From Alopecurus myosuroides (Eukaryota > Streptophyta > Magnoliopsida > Poales > Poaceae): DNA of 64,000 bases. Shown one piece after another: positions 1 to 10,203 of this stretch. The notes under the pieces were generated by a model. The model was not told the DNA's origin. It ran no database searches and saw only the letters and a list, made by a program, of their open reading frames with translations. Position 1 is the stretch's first letter. Each line of letters starts with the position of its first letter. The stretch is from assembly GCA_028641055.1 (NCBI GenBank), contig JAPCYS010000656.1, positions 398,684-462,683 on the forward strand, read 5' to 3'. The position numbers and the translations under genes are program-made.

Positions 1-309
1 AGTTCCATTTTTCTACCCCTTCCTGCTGACGTAGATGGGGCAGAACGACAGTTTCGTCTTTTTCCCCAGCGGGGCTATGGTTTCTCCAGAGTGGTGGCTC
101 TAGATCGTTTGAATGCAACCAAATCCCATTTGCACGCCATACCATGTGCACTAGAGTGTGGCATGGGTCTTGGATTCCCAAGATTCCCAAGATTCCCATA
201 CCATATTCTCTCTCACGGGTTCCAGGACTAATAAATGAGAGCCCGAAACTCCCGGGTGTGACGGAAATGGGGGAATCTTGCCAAGAGGTGGGCCCTACAG
301 TTCTCTAGG
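1..309. repeat. Partial unit of ~361-bp tandem repeat, left flank
   Basis: This is one incomplete unit of the tandem repeat that resumes at 10204. Shared landmarks are the GTAGATGGGGCAGAACGACA block, a tract resembling CACCAAATCCCAT, and the GGGAATCTTGCCAAGAGGTG block. The unit is cut at 309 by the Gypsy insertion; removing that element and one copy of CTAGG restores the sequence seen in other units around 11650. No coding capacity is evident. The repeat family is not recognised. Confidence 0.85.
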
Positions 310-772
310 TGTCGTGGGATGATCACGGCAGATGTTACCAGAGGTAACTGATCTTGGGGCAAGTCGACACAGGTATTTGGGAGAGGGTTTAGCTCGAAAG
401 AGAACATGGTGATAAGCGATCTAGGAATCGGCACTCAATTCGCCGAGTCTCGAATATGGCTCTCGATTTATACTGGATACTCAATAACAGGTGATATGAC
501 TATGTCGTGAATCTCTGCCAAACTAAGCCTAGGGGCCGGTTTATAAAGCACCCGTACCCCCCCTGACTTGCCTTCCAAGGCGCAGCTCGAGTCCTACCCG
601 AACTCTGCTTACAAACCCTAGCTTTCCTTACCGCAACCCACAATCCGGGTTACGAGGCCTACAAGCTTCGGGCCTTCCAGAAGTCTCGTTATCCTTAGTC
701 GGATCCTGTGCAACATCCTTTGGGCCGGGTTACACCTTGGAGTTGGCCTGCCGGGTTACTATCCCCCCATCA
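310..772 (-). repeat. 3' LTR of the Gypsy element
   Basis: Starts TGTCGTGGGATGATC and ends CCCCCCATCA on the plus strand. It matches 9742-10203 except for a G/T change in the GTCGACAC stretch, one extra C in a C run, and a G/T change just after it. The termini and the duplication CTAGG define both edges exactly. Confidence 0.95.
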
Positions 773-783
773 GTAGTCCCCAG
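773..783 (-). other. Polypurine tract of the Gypsy element
   Basis: On the minus strand the bases next to the 3' LTR read CTGGGGACTAC. This is the GGGGACTAC-type tract common beside 3' LTRs of grass Gypsy elements and is the expected primer site for plus-strand DNA synthesis. It independently fixes the element's direction as minus. Confidence 0.7.
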
Positions 784-1160
784 AATAGATTGGGCTTCCT
801 GGATTCCTCCTTGAAGCGCTGGCTATTCCCTGCAAAAATAGCAAACGCTCAAGCGTATGGAGGCCGGGTTACAATGCTTTGATAAATGGCTGGGTCCAAC
901 TCCATGGTGACCATGCAATAACCCGGCTCTCCTCCAAATGCTTCTCCTAATTTTCCAGGTCTGAGTCTTAATAAAAACTCCACGACTCTACACTTTTCTC
1001 GATAATTAATCCTGATACCAAGGAAAAGATCTTCCTTCCTTTTTTATCTGAACACCTTCCTCCATGCTAAAAATGTATCTCGCAAATTTCGAAATAGACA
1101 TCCATTACCCCGTATTTCCCGGGTTCCGCCCGTTGGGCTAAGTTTTTCCACCCTGGCCGT

Positions 1161-1168
1161 TATAAATA
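1161..1168 (+). promoter_or_regulatory. TATA box of the antisense gene
   Basis: TATAAATA lies in a GC-richer context about 30 bp before a pyrimidine-rich stretch (about 1200-1230) that suits a plant transcription start. A noncoding first exon from roughly 1195 to 1434 would follow, ending at a strong donor (TTCG/GTAAGT). The site is inside the retrotransposon body, not the LTR, so the antisense gene seems to have its own promoter. Confidence 0.6.
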
Positions 1169-1944
1169 AGCCCTCGGAAGTAACCCTAGCTCCAACGGCT
1201 TATTTTCCCCATTCCTCTTCCTTCCTCCTTTCAAGCTCGAACCCACAGAGCGCCATCACGGAAGCCCCGCGCGCGTCACCGGAGCCCATCCGCCGCCGTT
1301 TGCGCTCCGCCACAGCGCGGTTCACTCCACCGCCCAAATCCGCCACCAAACCTCCGATTTGCCCGCCAAGAATCGTGAAAGGGCACCAAGCTTGCGTCAT
1401 CTGCCTCCGCAAAGCTTCGCTTCAATCTCCTTCGGTAAGTCTTCTACATCCTCTAACTTATCCTCGTAATTTCTTAGTTTCTCCTCAAGTTAGATCTGAA
1501 CCGAGCCGCCCGCGATTTCTCGGGTCATGCCGAATCAAGTCACTAGTGTTTGCTCTAGCTCACCCAATAGATAAGATACACAGTTTAACTCACTCTCCTA
1601 TCACTTGTAGTCACTAATTTTGCCACAAATTCAGAAATGAGATTCCCAATCTGGGCTGGAGACGTCTAAATTTTCCGCCTTTACTCCTATCACCCGGAAA
1701 GTCTTTCCTCTCCGGCTCATTTGCTCATAATAGATGTACGGGCATCCATTTACCCTCCCCGAACACTTATCTATGCATAAGATTCCACAGCCTTTGTAAT
1801 AATGTGCGATACCCGGACAACTCATACCTGGCATAGCAAAGTAATACCCGGATCATGTTTAACTTACCAACACTTGCTCAATTGACAATTTCCGAGTTTT
1901 CACTTCTCACATCCTTTCCTTGGACGCTTTTTCAGGTTAACCCC

Positions 1945-4900
1945 ATGGCGCCCAAGAAGCAGGGAAAGCAGCCAGTTAAGGCCAAAACCACAAATTCCAT
2001 ATCCGCCAACTGGGGGAGGTCCTCCGTCACCAAGGCCAAACTAGAGGAACTGGTTGAACTAGGGGTTCTACCCCCTCAGGAGACTATCCAGTGGAGAGTA
2101 CCGGGTAATGAGACCCGGCCCACTCCAGCAGAAAATGAGGTAATCTGTTTTGTTGAACATGTGACCCGGGGCTTCCGGCCTCCGGGTCATCCTTTCTTTT
2201 GCGACGTTTTAAGCCATTATGGCCTTCGCATTTTCGACATAGGATCCAACTCCGTTCTAAACATCACTCATTTTATCGTTCTTTCCGAGTCTTACTTGTG
2301 CACTCCGCCAAGTCTAGCCCTCTTCGTCGAACTCTTCCAGTGCAAACCGTGCCGCGAAAGCGGCGACGGTGCACTTCTTGCTTGCGGCGGGGTTTCCATC
2401 CAACGCCGCAAGAACTCCTTAATGCCTCCTCTCACCCTCAACTCCCACGTAAAGCACTGGCAGCTCTCATACTTTTACTGCCGGGACACTTCCCCACCCG
2501 GCGAAAAGAAATTGCCGGGTTACTCGGAGGGTCAGCTCGATATCTCTGAAACTTTCAACGCCTTTGCCCCTGACTCAGACAGGGAGGCAATCCTGCCTTC
2601 ATTGGCTAAAATCTCCATCTTATCAGCCCAAGGCCTCATCGGGCTCAACCTGGTGAAGACTTGGGTCGATTTCCGCATCCAACCCAACTCCATCCGCGCA
2701 AAGCTGATGTGCGAATACTCGGGTCAAACCACAGACCCGATCCGATACTCCACCAGCAATTTCGCTCCTAGCGATGCCAACAAAACAATCAAGGGCTTTC
2801 TGACGGAAAAGCTCGAGGTGATCCGGAACATAGCCGGATTAGAACCTTTCACCCTCGAGAACCCGGCCCCCGCGGTAAGGACCTAATTCTAACAAGTTCA
2901 ATTTTATTCGTTCCTCTTGATACAACTGTTAATCCTTGCTCTGGTGTCTCCACCTCAGGCCGACAGTGACTTCTGGAAGGCGGATACTCCTCCTAACTCC
3001 GGAAACCCGGAAGAGGAAGGGGAGGCCGTTAACTCGGACGAAGGTACATACTTAGTCCCCTTGAATACGTCATGCCCTACTTCTCATTTCCGTACTATAA
3101 TCTTGGTTACCTTCAGAACAAGAAGACCAAGACGAGGAGGAAGAAACGGACGGCAAGGTGGAGTCTGCCAGTGATGAAGATGGACCGGAGCCAGCAATTA
3201 AAGCCAGATCCAAAAGAAAACCCCAAGGAATCGTTTTCCAGGTTTCATTTCATTTCCTTGTGCTTAATTTGCGTTCCCGTGATATCATTCATGAGCTAAC
3301 CCTGTCATCACCCCTTTGGCCATAACTGAAGGAGCCACCTGCGTCCAAACGTAGAGTGACCCGGAACCATCCGGGTAACGAGACCCTTAACCCGGGTACT
3401 TCATCGTTTCCAGCTCGACATACTGGTATTCACCATACACAAGAATCTTTCCCAAACATTCCCTCACAAAGTAATCTCACACCTTGCTTGGTATTTTTCA
3501 GTATCTTCCGGGTCCAGCAGCGGCTTTCGCTCGGACTTCGCGGTGAACCCCGGGTAAAGTTCTTTTCCTGATGTTATGCCGAACTTTTATCGCCCTTTTC
3601 ATGACTTATGCGCTAACTGCACCTTTGCACTTTCTATAGAGCCACGGTCGTTGTTAGCGACCAGGAAGACATGGAAGTTGAGGACCGGGGTAAGAATAAA
3701 CCGACTGACGATGCATTCACCACAGCTGGTGATGAGCAAGCGTCACCAACGAACCCGGCTAGGCAAGAAGCCGGGTATCCAATAGCCTCGCACGCAAGCG
3801 AGAAGGAAAAAGGCGCAGCTGCGGGCGCGGGAGGAGGGCCAAACTCCGACATTCGGATGACCCGGGTGCCGTCTCCTGTTACGAAGAAAACTTCTTCTCC
3901 AAATTTCCACGCCCCCGAGTCTTCTAACTCGGATAACAATGATTTTAACCAGCTGATGAGTGCTCTCCTGTCCATGAAAGCTTCAGAGGGAAATGTCTTG
4001 GAGCGTATGGCTGCAGCACATCAGGTAACATTATTTGATATTCCTTACTACACACCCAGTCCCCAAGTTCGGAGCATAACTTGCTGAAGTTGTGCTCGGT
4101 ACTTCATACAATATTCGGCTTGTCATGATATCTGACTTACAGTTTTACTCGTTCCTTGCAGGCGGAAATTACTCGGTCCGACGAGGTATTACTCAAGACC
4201 GAGCAGCTCCTGCTTGCTGAAGTAAAGCGCAGAGAAACCCTTGAGGCGGAGGTGAAGACTTTGAAAAAAGATGTCTCCAGATACAAGAAGAAATACGATG
4301 CTGCCCAATCTACGCTGAAAAACTTGTCGAACCAGGTTGCGGACACTTATCGCATCTTGCTAAGTAAGCTTTTGTTCGCGATTAACTTACATGCCTCTAT
4401 CTTATCGTTATAATAATCAAGATTACTGATATGCTTTCTTTTATTTCAATTGCAGGTGCTAACCTTGCTGCTCCAGAGGACGATGTCGTTGCTATGACTA
4501 AAACGCTAAAGACTGTGCTCCGAACATTTTTTGCCGGCACAAAGCTTTTATTGGATGCCGTGAAATGGCCTTCCGAGGTATACCCGGGCGAAGAAAACCT
4601 TATGCAAGCTTTTTCGACGGTGCCTGGATGGATTGAAATATGGAAGCGCTCGTCTTGCCGAGTCGGTATGACCCGGGCCTTTACGCTGGCGAAAGATTAT
4701 TTTCCTAAGCTTGACCCGGCAAAGGTAATATCCGGGTTTCCAGAATTCAAGGCTGACGGCTCCAAGTTTACGCCCAAGGATTTCAAAGTTATACAATCCG
4801 CCGTGCGCCACTCGGCTACTGCCTTGGCCGATAAGATGGAACTGGACACAATCATGAGCTCGTACGACGCTGAAGGCAAAACCATTTTGGTGGAGGCACC

Positions 4901-5123
4901 CCCTCCCTTCGACATGCTGGAAAAATGGGCAACTGACCTGGCCAGGAGGAAAGAAGAAGCTGCTAAGAGAGAGGCCGAGTTAGGCTTAAGGCCGTCTACC
5001 TCTACGCCGGCTGTTCCTCCGCCTGTCCGTCCTGATGTGGAAAGTCCGGGTAATGCTGCTGGAAAGGCTAAGGAGCAGGTCCAAGACCAAGACCCGGAAG
5101 ACCATTCCCAGGATGCCGAGTAG
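1945..5123 (+). CDS. Intact spliced antisense gene in Gypsy element (PF04195-like)
   Basis: Eight coding exons can be joined in one frame: 1945-2874, 2959-3043, 3117-3241, 3332-3425, 3502-3553, 3640-4024, 4162-4363 and 4456-5123. All introns are GT-AG, and a noncoding first exon ends at 1434 with its acceptor at 1935. The total is 2541 nt, giving 846 residues and a TAG stop. The ATG at 1945 (MAPKKQGKQPVK) is chosen because it follows the acceptor by 9 nt. Residues 1-310 contain HPFFCDVLSHYG and LCTPPSLALFVELF, which resemble the 'putative gypsy type transposon' domain PF04195. An acidic then basic stretch follows (about 311-400), with a predicted coiled coil in the 4162-4363 exon (about 558-625) and a charged, proline-containing tail. 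The function of this family is unknown. No stop or frameshift was found in 2.5 kb of joined exons, which suggests recent or continuing constraint. The exon structure was read by eye. Confidence 0.82.
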
Positions 5124-6141
5124 GATGATGTCTTGTAAAAAACTGGTATGATTTTGATGATGCGCTTGTTGCGCCATTGATACTGGTACTGTCACTTTGT
5201 ACTTTTAACTCGTGATAACTTTGTGCCTTTCCCGGCTTTTGATAATCTCGACCCTTGTTTTCAAGCTTATTCTCGATACCCGATTGCTTTTGATTCCCTT
5301 TTCGAGGCTCGGTTAGCCGAGTATCGTGGGCTTTGATAAGCGGACTTTTCTTTAAGTCCCCAAGACTCGGAAGCCAAGGTTTTTCGAGCTTCAATAGATA
5401 AACAGCTTGTTTCTGTTTCGAAGTCCCCAGTCCCCATTACCCAAAGTACGAGCCAGGGGGTTTTGGCCTTTCTCAGATGACAAACTGCTCTTTACTAAGC
5501 CGAAAACCAATAGCCATTCACGTAAATACTGAAGTCATGCTTGATACTTGTTGAGTTTCCGGCTATTTAGCCTTGTACTCTGCATAGACTTGTGGTTTAG
5601 ATGACCCTTTTGATTATCTTGTACTGTAAGCCGGCTTTCGCGTGGATACCATGTTGTTACATCTATACGAAAAACAGGGTCAAGCAAGTCCCATTGGGCT
5701 GCATGGTTTGATTGTAATCGTAAGCGAACAGATCATGCCACTTTGGTGCGATTCACATCGAGCTTAAGTAAGAATAACCAAGAAATTTGGCTCCTTCGTC
5801 CGGTTATAAGATTGCAGCCGTACTCGTCTTGCAAGTAATCGGCCCTCATAACTCATAGGCATCAAGGCCAGGTCTCTGGGTTTGTGACTACTATTTATGC
5901 AGTTCAATTCCCAAAGACTCATGTACGTGCAACGTATTTTGATGATACTGATGTATTGATAATAACAAATATCACTTACTTGTACTTGAAGCAAAGACCA
6001 TGATAAGACTTGAAAACCATCTCTTTTATTGATACGAAAAAATTTGTGCCAGCAGGCCGCCTCATTAAAAACCTCCCAGTCCCCTTAGGTACCCTGGGTA
6101 GGAAAAGAGCGCGTATGAAACCTGCTGTCCGTTACACTGCT
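5124..6141. other. Noncoding spacer between antisense gene and protease remnant
   Basis: About 1 kb within the Gypsy element without a credible reading frame on either strand. It lies where the deleted part of pol would be expected and presumably includes the antisense gene's 3' UTR. The remaining short frames are weak. Confidence 0.6.
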
Positions 6142-7021
6142 TTAGTTCTTCTCGATAATCGGCCCCAGGCTGGCACGGCCGATGCACATTCTCCACTTGT
6201 TAGTCCCTTTCATAATGAGTACCGGGTTTGTTAGCCAATCCGGGTGTGTCGTTCTTGTAGCGCGGCTAGTTGTAGATAGCGGTGTGATTTCCTCTTCTAC
6301 GCCAGGGGGCTTGGAAGGACCGCTCCTGACGAAGGCCACCATCTTAGGATCTTGTTCTGTCCTGGTTTTTGCTTTATCCCCTTCAGAGGTCGGCCTTTTT
6401 GACGTTGCCCTTTCCTCCAGGTTCGCCTGCGATCGGTAATGCTTGAGCTCCTCTTTCCTACAGGCTTGCTCAGCCATTGCTGCATCTCCTTCATCGCATT
6501 CAGCTGCTATATCTCGATTTCCGTGTATGGTAATGGTCTTCTTAGGACCCGGGATTTTCAGCTGTAGATACACATAACACGGTCTTGCCATGAACTTGGC
6601 ATAAGCCGGTCTTCCAAACAATGCGTGATAGGGACTGCGCAACTTAACCACCTCAAAAGTAAGCCACTCAACCCGATAATTGTCCTTTGATTCCCCAAAA
6701 GCTACCTCCAAAGCCATTTTTCCTTCAGGGCACGCTGAATGACCCGGCACTATCCGTGAAAAACTTTTGTACTTTTTTGCAATTGAGATTCCTTGAGGCC
6801 CATGCGCAGAAAAGTTTCCCAGTACAGGATATTGATGCTGCTTCCTCCATCCATCAAGACTTTTTTCAGCTCATACCCATTGACCTGTGGTGCCACTACC
6901 AAGGCTAAAACTCCCGGGTGATCGACCCTGTCCGGATGATCCCTTCTGCTCCAAGTTACCTCCTGTTATGACCACCTCAAATACCTCGGAACAGCGGAAG
7001 AGACTGAATTGACCGCTTGTT
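6142..7021 (-). pseudogene. Gypsy aspartic protease with truncated reverse transcriptase
   Basis: Reading on the minus strand, the segment around 6890-6800 encodes LVVAPQVNGYELKKVLMDGG followed by SSINILY, the DGGS form of the retropepsin active site in Tat-like elements. The next segment (6750-6500) carries FEVVKLRSPYHALFGRPAYA and FMARPCYVYLQLKIPGPK, typical of the protease to RT linker. The frame ends with DWLTNPVLIMKGTNKWRMCI, which aligns with the beginning of Gypsy reverse transcriptase, then diverges into an unrelated tail and a stop. The catalytic YXDD region is absent. A stop or frame change separates the protease core from the linker ORF. The protein could at most act as a protease; it cannot copy DNA. 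Confidence 0.75.
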
Positions 7022-8593
7022 TCAATATCTTTTTATCCTTGTTAGAGCCTCCAGTAGTGTGCACATGATATTGACCCAACTGTTTGGGGTTAGCCTGAAA
7101 ACCTCCCGCTCCCCCTTGATTGTTGCCCGGATTTCCTGCTGCCGGGTTACCGGCTGGGGGTGGACCATTGCCCAAATTTCCACCTGGACCCGGGCCTCCT
7201 CCCCGACCCCTCCTCGCATGGCTCTGTTTACTTCCTCATTCTTCCATCTCTGTAAGTCGGCGCATTGCTCCAAGGAGTGATTAGCCGGCTTGCCGTTCCT
7301 GCTGTGCTTCGGGCACGCCATCCTGAATATATCCCAACTGTTGCCCGGCCTCGGAGGTCCCTGATAGTGTCCTCCATTATGATTTCCGGTATTAAAATTC
7401 CCTTCAGATCTGGGTCTCGAAGACCCGGCTTCAGTATTAGCTACAAACTCGGAACCTCCTTCAAATGGGCGCTTGTTCTGACTATTTCCGTTATTACTCG
7501 GTGCTGATCCATTGCCGGTTCTTCCACTGTTACTGGTGTTCACCTTCGCTTTCTTGTCATCAACTTCCTCCTCTGTAGTGTCTGTTGCAGCGTGTTTGTT
7601 GCATGCATCCATTAATTCTCCCATTGTAACCTCCGATGCATTCCTACTGGACTTCATGCGAGTTAACTTTTGTACTAAAGGAATATACTTGCATGTTTTT
7701 GCCATAGCTTGTAGCGCATCTTTGGGCTGAATTTCTGTGGATGAGTGAAGTATCTCCATAACCCGGCGTACCCAACTGCGTGCTGATTCTCCCTTCTTCT
7801 GAACGCATCGCTCTAAATCATCAATAGTGAATAGCTTTCTGCACGTCCCATGAAAGTGCTTGACGAACGCGGTCTTTAGTTCTTCCCAAGACTTGATCGA
7901 TCTTTCTGGCAGGTTGGTAAACCATAACTTTGCTGCTCCTTCTGACATCATCAAGTACATGAACTTGGCTTGAAGATTCTCGGATGCATTGCGGATTGAC
8001 ATTGCCATCTCATAACTACTCAACCATGTTTCCGGATCCATGGTCGGTTCATAGTTCACTACTTTTTCCGGCTCTTTGAATTTTTCCGGGTAAGGTTCAG
8101 CTCTGATGTCATCCGAGAGACACTTGGGCCCTGCGAGGACGGTTGAGACTGGCCTTACTCGGGAAGCGTGCGATCCAGCCGGGGGCGTAGCGGGGCGCGG
8201 TGCTGCAGGCAGCCCATGTGCAGCAGACCCGGCCCCGGCTCCCCGAGCCCTGGAGCTATCCACAACGGCCTGCGCCACCGATGCTGCCGGAACACGGGGA
8301 GGAGGCGGCATTTGCTGCTGCTCGTCCCTCCGCCGCGCCGAGTTTGCTTGAATATTCCCTTGTTGTTGACTGGCGTATGGCGTCCCATGCATCCCGCTTA
8401 TGTGGTCCGGGTAATTGGCCTGCTGCGCCACTGCAGTGTGCAGTAGATCGATCGCTTGCCGGGTCCTTTCTGCATGGGGCGATTCTCCTACCGGGATCTG
8501 GTCCAATGCGAGCGTTGCTGCATACACGTTGTCCATGGGATTGTTGTAATGGCCTGCTGGTGTGCGAAACCGTGACGGCGGCTGCGGCGGCAA
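7022..8593 (-). CDS. gag: Gypsy Gag core protein
   Basis: A 523-codon frame on the minus strand. A Gln/Pro-rich N-terminus is followed by the retrotransposon gag domain (about residues 175-340), marked by MDPETWLSSYEMAMSI, LMMSEGAAKLWFTNLP and AFVKHFHGTCRKLFTI. The C-terminus has a degenerate Cys/His segment (MACPKHSRNGKPANHSLEQC) and a Gly/Asn-rich tail. Gag forms the particle that packages element RNA in the cytoplasm. The start shown is only the beginning of the open frame without a clear ATG; the frame is open further upstream to about 8660, where it meets the N-terminal ORF in another phase. Gag in a non-autonomous element suggests it supplies its own coat but borrows polymerase. Confidence 0.85.
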   Translation of the reverse strand: MPPQPPSRFRTPAGHYNNPMDNVYAATLALDQIPVGESPHAERTRQAIDLLHTAVAQQANYPDHISGMHGTPYASQQQGNIQANSARRRDEQQQMPPPPRVPAASVAQAVVDSSRARGAGAGSAAHGLPAAPRPATPPAGSHASRVRPVSTVLAGPKCLSDDIRAEPYPEKFKEPEKVVNYEPTMDPETWLSSYEMAMSIRNASENLQAKFMYLMMSEGAAKLWFTNLPERSIKSWEELKTAFVKHFHGTCRKLFTIDDLERCVQKKGESARSWVRRVMEILHSSTEIQPKDALQAMAKTCKYIPLVQKLTRMKSSRNASEVTMGELMDACNKHAATDTTEEEVDDKKAKVNTSNSGRTGNGSAPSNNGNSQNKRPFEGGSEFVANTEAGSSRPRSEGNFNTGNHNGGHYQGPPRPGNSWDIFRMACPKHSRNGKPANHSLEQCADLQRWKNEEVNRAMRGGVGEEARVQVEIWAMVHPQPVTRQQEIRATIKGEREVFRLTPNSWVNIMCTLLEALTRIKRY

Positions 8594-8666
8594 CTCGATG
8601 CCGGTTGTGACTCTGGTTCGTGGTGGGGTAACCCGGCCTGCACGTTTGCCGGGCGGGCTTCCGCTG

Positions 8667-9677
8667 TCACCGGCTGAGGCGCAGTTCCTGGTTTACAGCT
8701 GGGATCGGTTGGTCCTGAGGCGTAATAAACAAAGCTGCCGGGTTAATGACCCCACCCGTGGCCGGTAGTCTAGTTTGATGTCTCTGGTGTACTCTAGATG
8801 TTTCCTCTCGAAGCCGGGTTTCCAATGCATCCAGCTCGCGTTGACGCGTAGCCATCCCTTGTTTCTCTGCTTCCACTTGCCTTCTTTGCTGTTCCAACGC
8901 GCGGAGAGCCACATCCAGGTCCCTGACACGTTCAGCTGCGTTTTCTGGAGTGATAACCGTAGCGAGGACAGTGGGGTCTAGGATCAGATTGTTGTCGAAC
9001 AAGGCCGGGTGGCGCGGGTTTGACGGACCCGCCCCCGGTGTCCGGTTTCCCAGGAATCCGAACGTATTCGCGTGCAACTCCTCATCCGCCGCACGGCTAG
9101 TCACTGATGCCGACTCTCCGTCGACCCGGGCCGGGATCGGGTTTCCGTTAGCCGCGTCCTGTCGCTGTGCCAATGCCTGGGCCGCCCCGACCGGAGCCGT
9201 GGTGATGTTTCCTTGATTAAGGTTGGCTGCGGGAGCCGTGTAGACCGCCGCTCGGCGTATTACGCCTGTTGTGAGTTCATGCTGTTCTTCTCCGCTGTTG
9301 TCTTCTCCGTACCGGTCTTCCAGCAGGTCCCGTATAGATTCAGTATCGTCCTTTCCGTCGTCCGGGTCACGCGGGGCCCATGCCGGCTCCTCCGGCTGTT
9401 CCCATTGCGCGATGGATTCTTCTATCTGGTCTGTTGCTCCAACTGATTCTTCTCTATCTGATTGGTCGCAAGCATCCTCCCCTGACACAGAATCAGATCC
9501 AACATCGTCAGGAGCCGAGCCATAGGAACATACCATACCGATGAAGACGCTGATCCGGCCGATTGTAACGACAGATCCGGATTCGAGACGATCCGATTCT
9601 GGCCCCCAGCCGGAGTCGTCCACCATCTTCTCTCCTTTGTGGTCGTCGTAGATCTCTCCGACGACGAGGTTCCTCAT
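8667..9677 (-). CDS. N-terminal extension of the Gypsy Gag polyprotein
   Basis: A frame opens inside the 5' LTR and runs to a TGA at 8667. The likely start is one of two Met codons downstream of the LTR, at about 9677 (MRNLVVGEIYDDHK) or 9626 (MVDDSGWGPESD). The protein is acidic (runs such as DPDDGKDDTESIRDLLEDRY) with a predicted coiled coil near the end (VALRALEQQRRQVEAEKQGM). Such an acidic, coiled-coil N-terminus commonly precedes the gag core in Tat-like elements. It is out of phase with the gag core by one frame around 8665, so either a frameshift mutation or programmed frameshifting separates them. Confidence 0.6.
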   Translation of the reverse strand: MRNLVVGEIYDDHKGEKMVDDSGWGPESDRLESGSVVTIGRISVFIGMVCSYGSAPDDVGSDSVSGEDACDQSDREESVGATDQIEESIAQWEQPEEPAWAPRDPDDGKDDTESIRDLLEDRYGEDNSGEEQHELTTGVIRRAAVYTAPAANLNQGNITTAPVGAAQALAQRQDAANGNPIPARVDGESASVTSRAADEELHANTFGFLGNRTPGAGPSNPRHPALFDNNLILDPTVLATVITPENAAERVRDLDVALRALEQQRRQVEAEKQGMATRQRELDALETRLREETSRVHQRHQTRLPATGGVINPAALFITPQDQPIPAVNQELRLSR

Positions 9678-9723
9678 GCTTTTCCGAGCTTCTCCCGTGA
9701 TATAAACACCTTTGGACGCAGGC

Positions 9724-9741
9724 CCCACGGTGGGCGCCAAC
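9724..9741 (-). other. Primer binding site of the Gypsy element
   Basis: Directly inside the 5' LTR the minus strand reads GTTGGCGCCCACCGTGGGG. The TGGCGCC start is the common tRNA 3'-end complement in grass Gypsy elements. Its position next to the LTR fixes 9742-10203 as the 5' LTR. The exact tRNA was not determined. Confidence 0.75.
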
Positions 9742-10203
9742 TGTCGTGGGATGATCACGGCAGATGTTACCAGAGGTAACTGATCTTGGGGCAAGTCTAC
9801 ACAGGTATTTGGGAGAGGGTTTAGCTCGAAAGAGAACATGGTGATAAGCGATCTAGGAATCGGCACTCAATTCGCCGAGTCTCGAATATGGCTCTCGATT
9901 TATACTGGATACTCAATAACAGGTGATATGACTATGTCGTGAATCTCTGCCAAACTAAGCCTAGGGGCCGGTTTATAAAGCACCCGTACCCCCCTGACTT
10001 TCCTTCCAAGGCGCAGCTCGAGTCCTACCCGAACTCTGCTTACAAACCCTAGCTTTCCTTACCGCAACCCACAATCCGGGTTACGAGGCCTACAAGCTTC
10101 GGGCCTTCCAGAAGTCTCGTTATCCTTAGTCGGATCCTGTGCAACATCCTTTGGGCCGGGTTACACCTTGGAGTTGGCCTGCCGGGTTACTATCCCCCCA
10201 TCA
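9742..10203 (-). repeat. 5' LTR of the Gypsy element
   Basis: 462 bp with TG...CA ends, nearly identical to 310-772. On the minus strand a TTTATAAA motif at 9972-9979 is a candidate TATA box for the gag transcript. The right-hand copy of the duplication CTAGG follows at 10204-10208. Confidence 0.95.

Larger units (their letters stand above)
310..10203 (-). mobile_element. Young non-autonomous Gypsy (Tat-like) LTR retrotransposon
   Basis: A complete 9.9-kb element with two LTRs of 463 and 462 bp, TG...CA ends and a perfect 5-bp target duplication CTAGG (305-309 and 10204-10208). The gag direction is minus, so the 5' LTR is at 9742-10203. The two LTRs differ by eye at two substitutions and one C-run indel, which implies a recent insertion. 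The sense strand carries gag and an aspartic protease, then about 20 residues of the start of reverse transcriptase, and stops. Most of reverse transcriptase, RNase H and integrase are absent, so mobilisation must come from a partner. The opposite strand of the 3' half holds a spliced gene. Antisense ORFs are known from the Tat lineage (for example Grande and RIRE2), which supports that assignment; the lineage itself is an inference. Confidence 0.93.

Noticed and set aside
8106..8610. Plus-strand frames opposite the gag core
   Set aside because: Shadows of the Gag N-terminal Pro/Ala-rich coding sequence; the antisense gene ends at 5123 and does not reach here.
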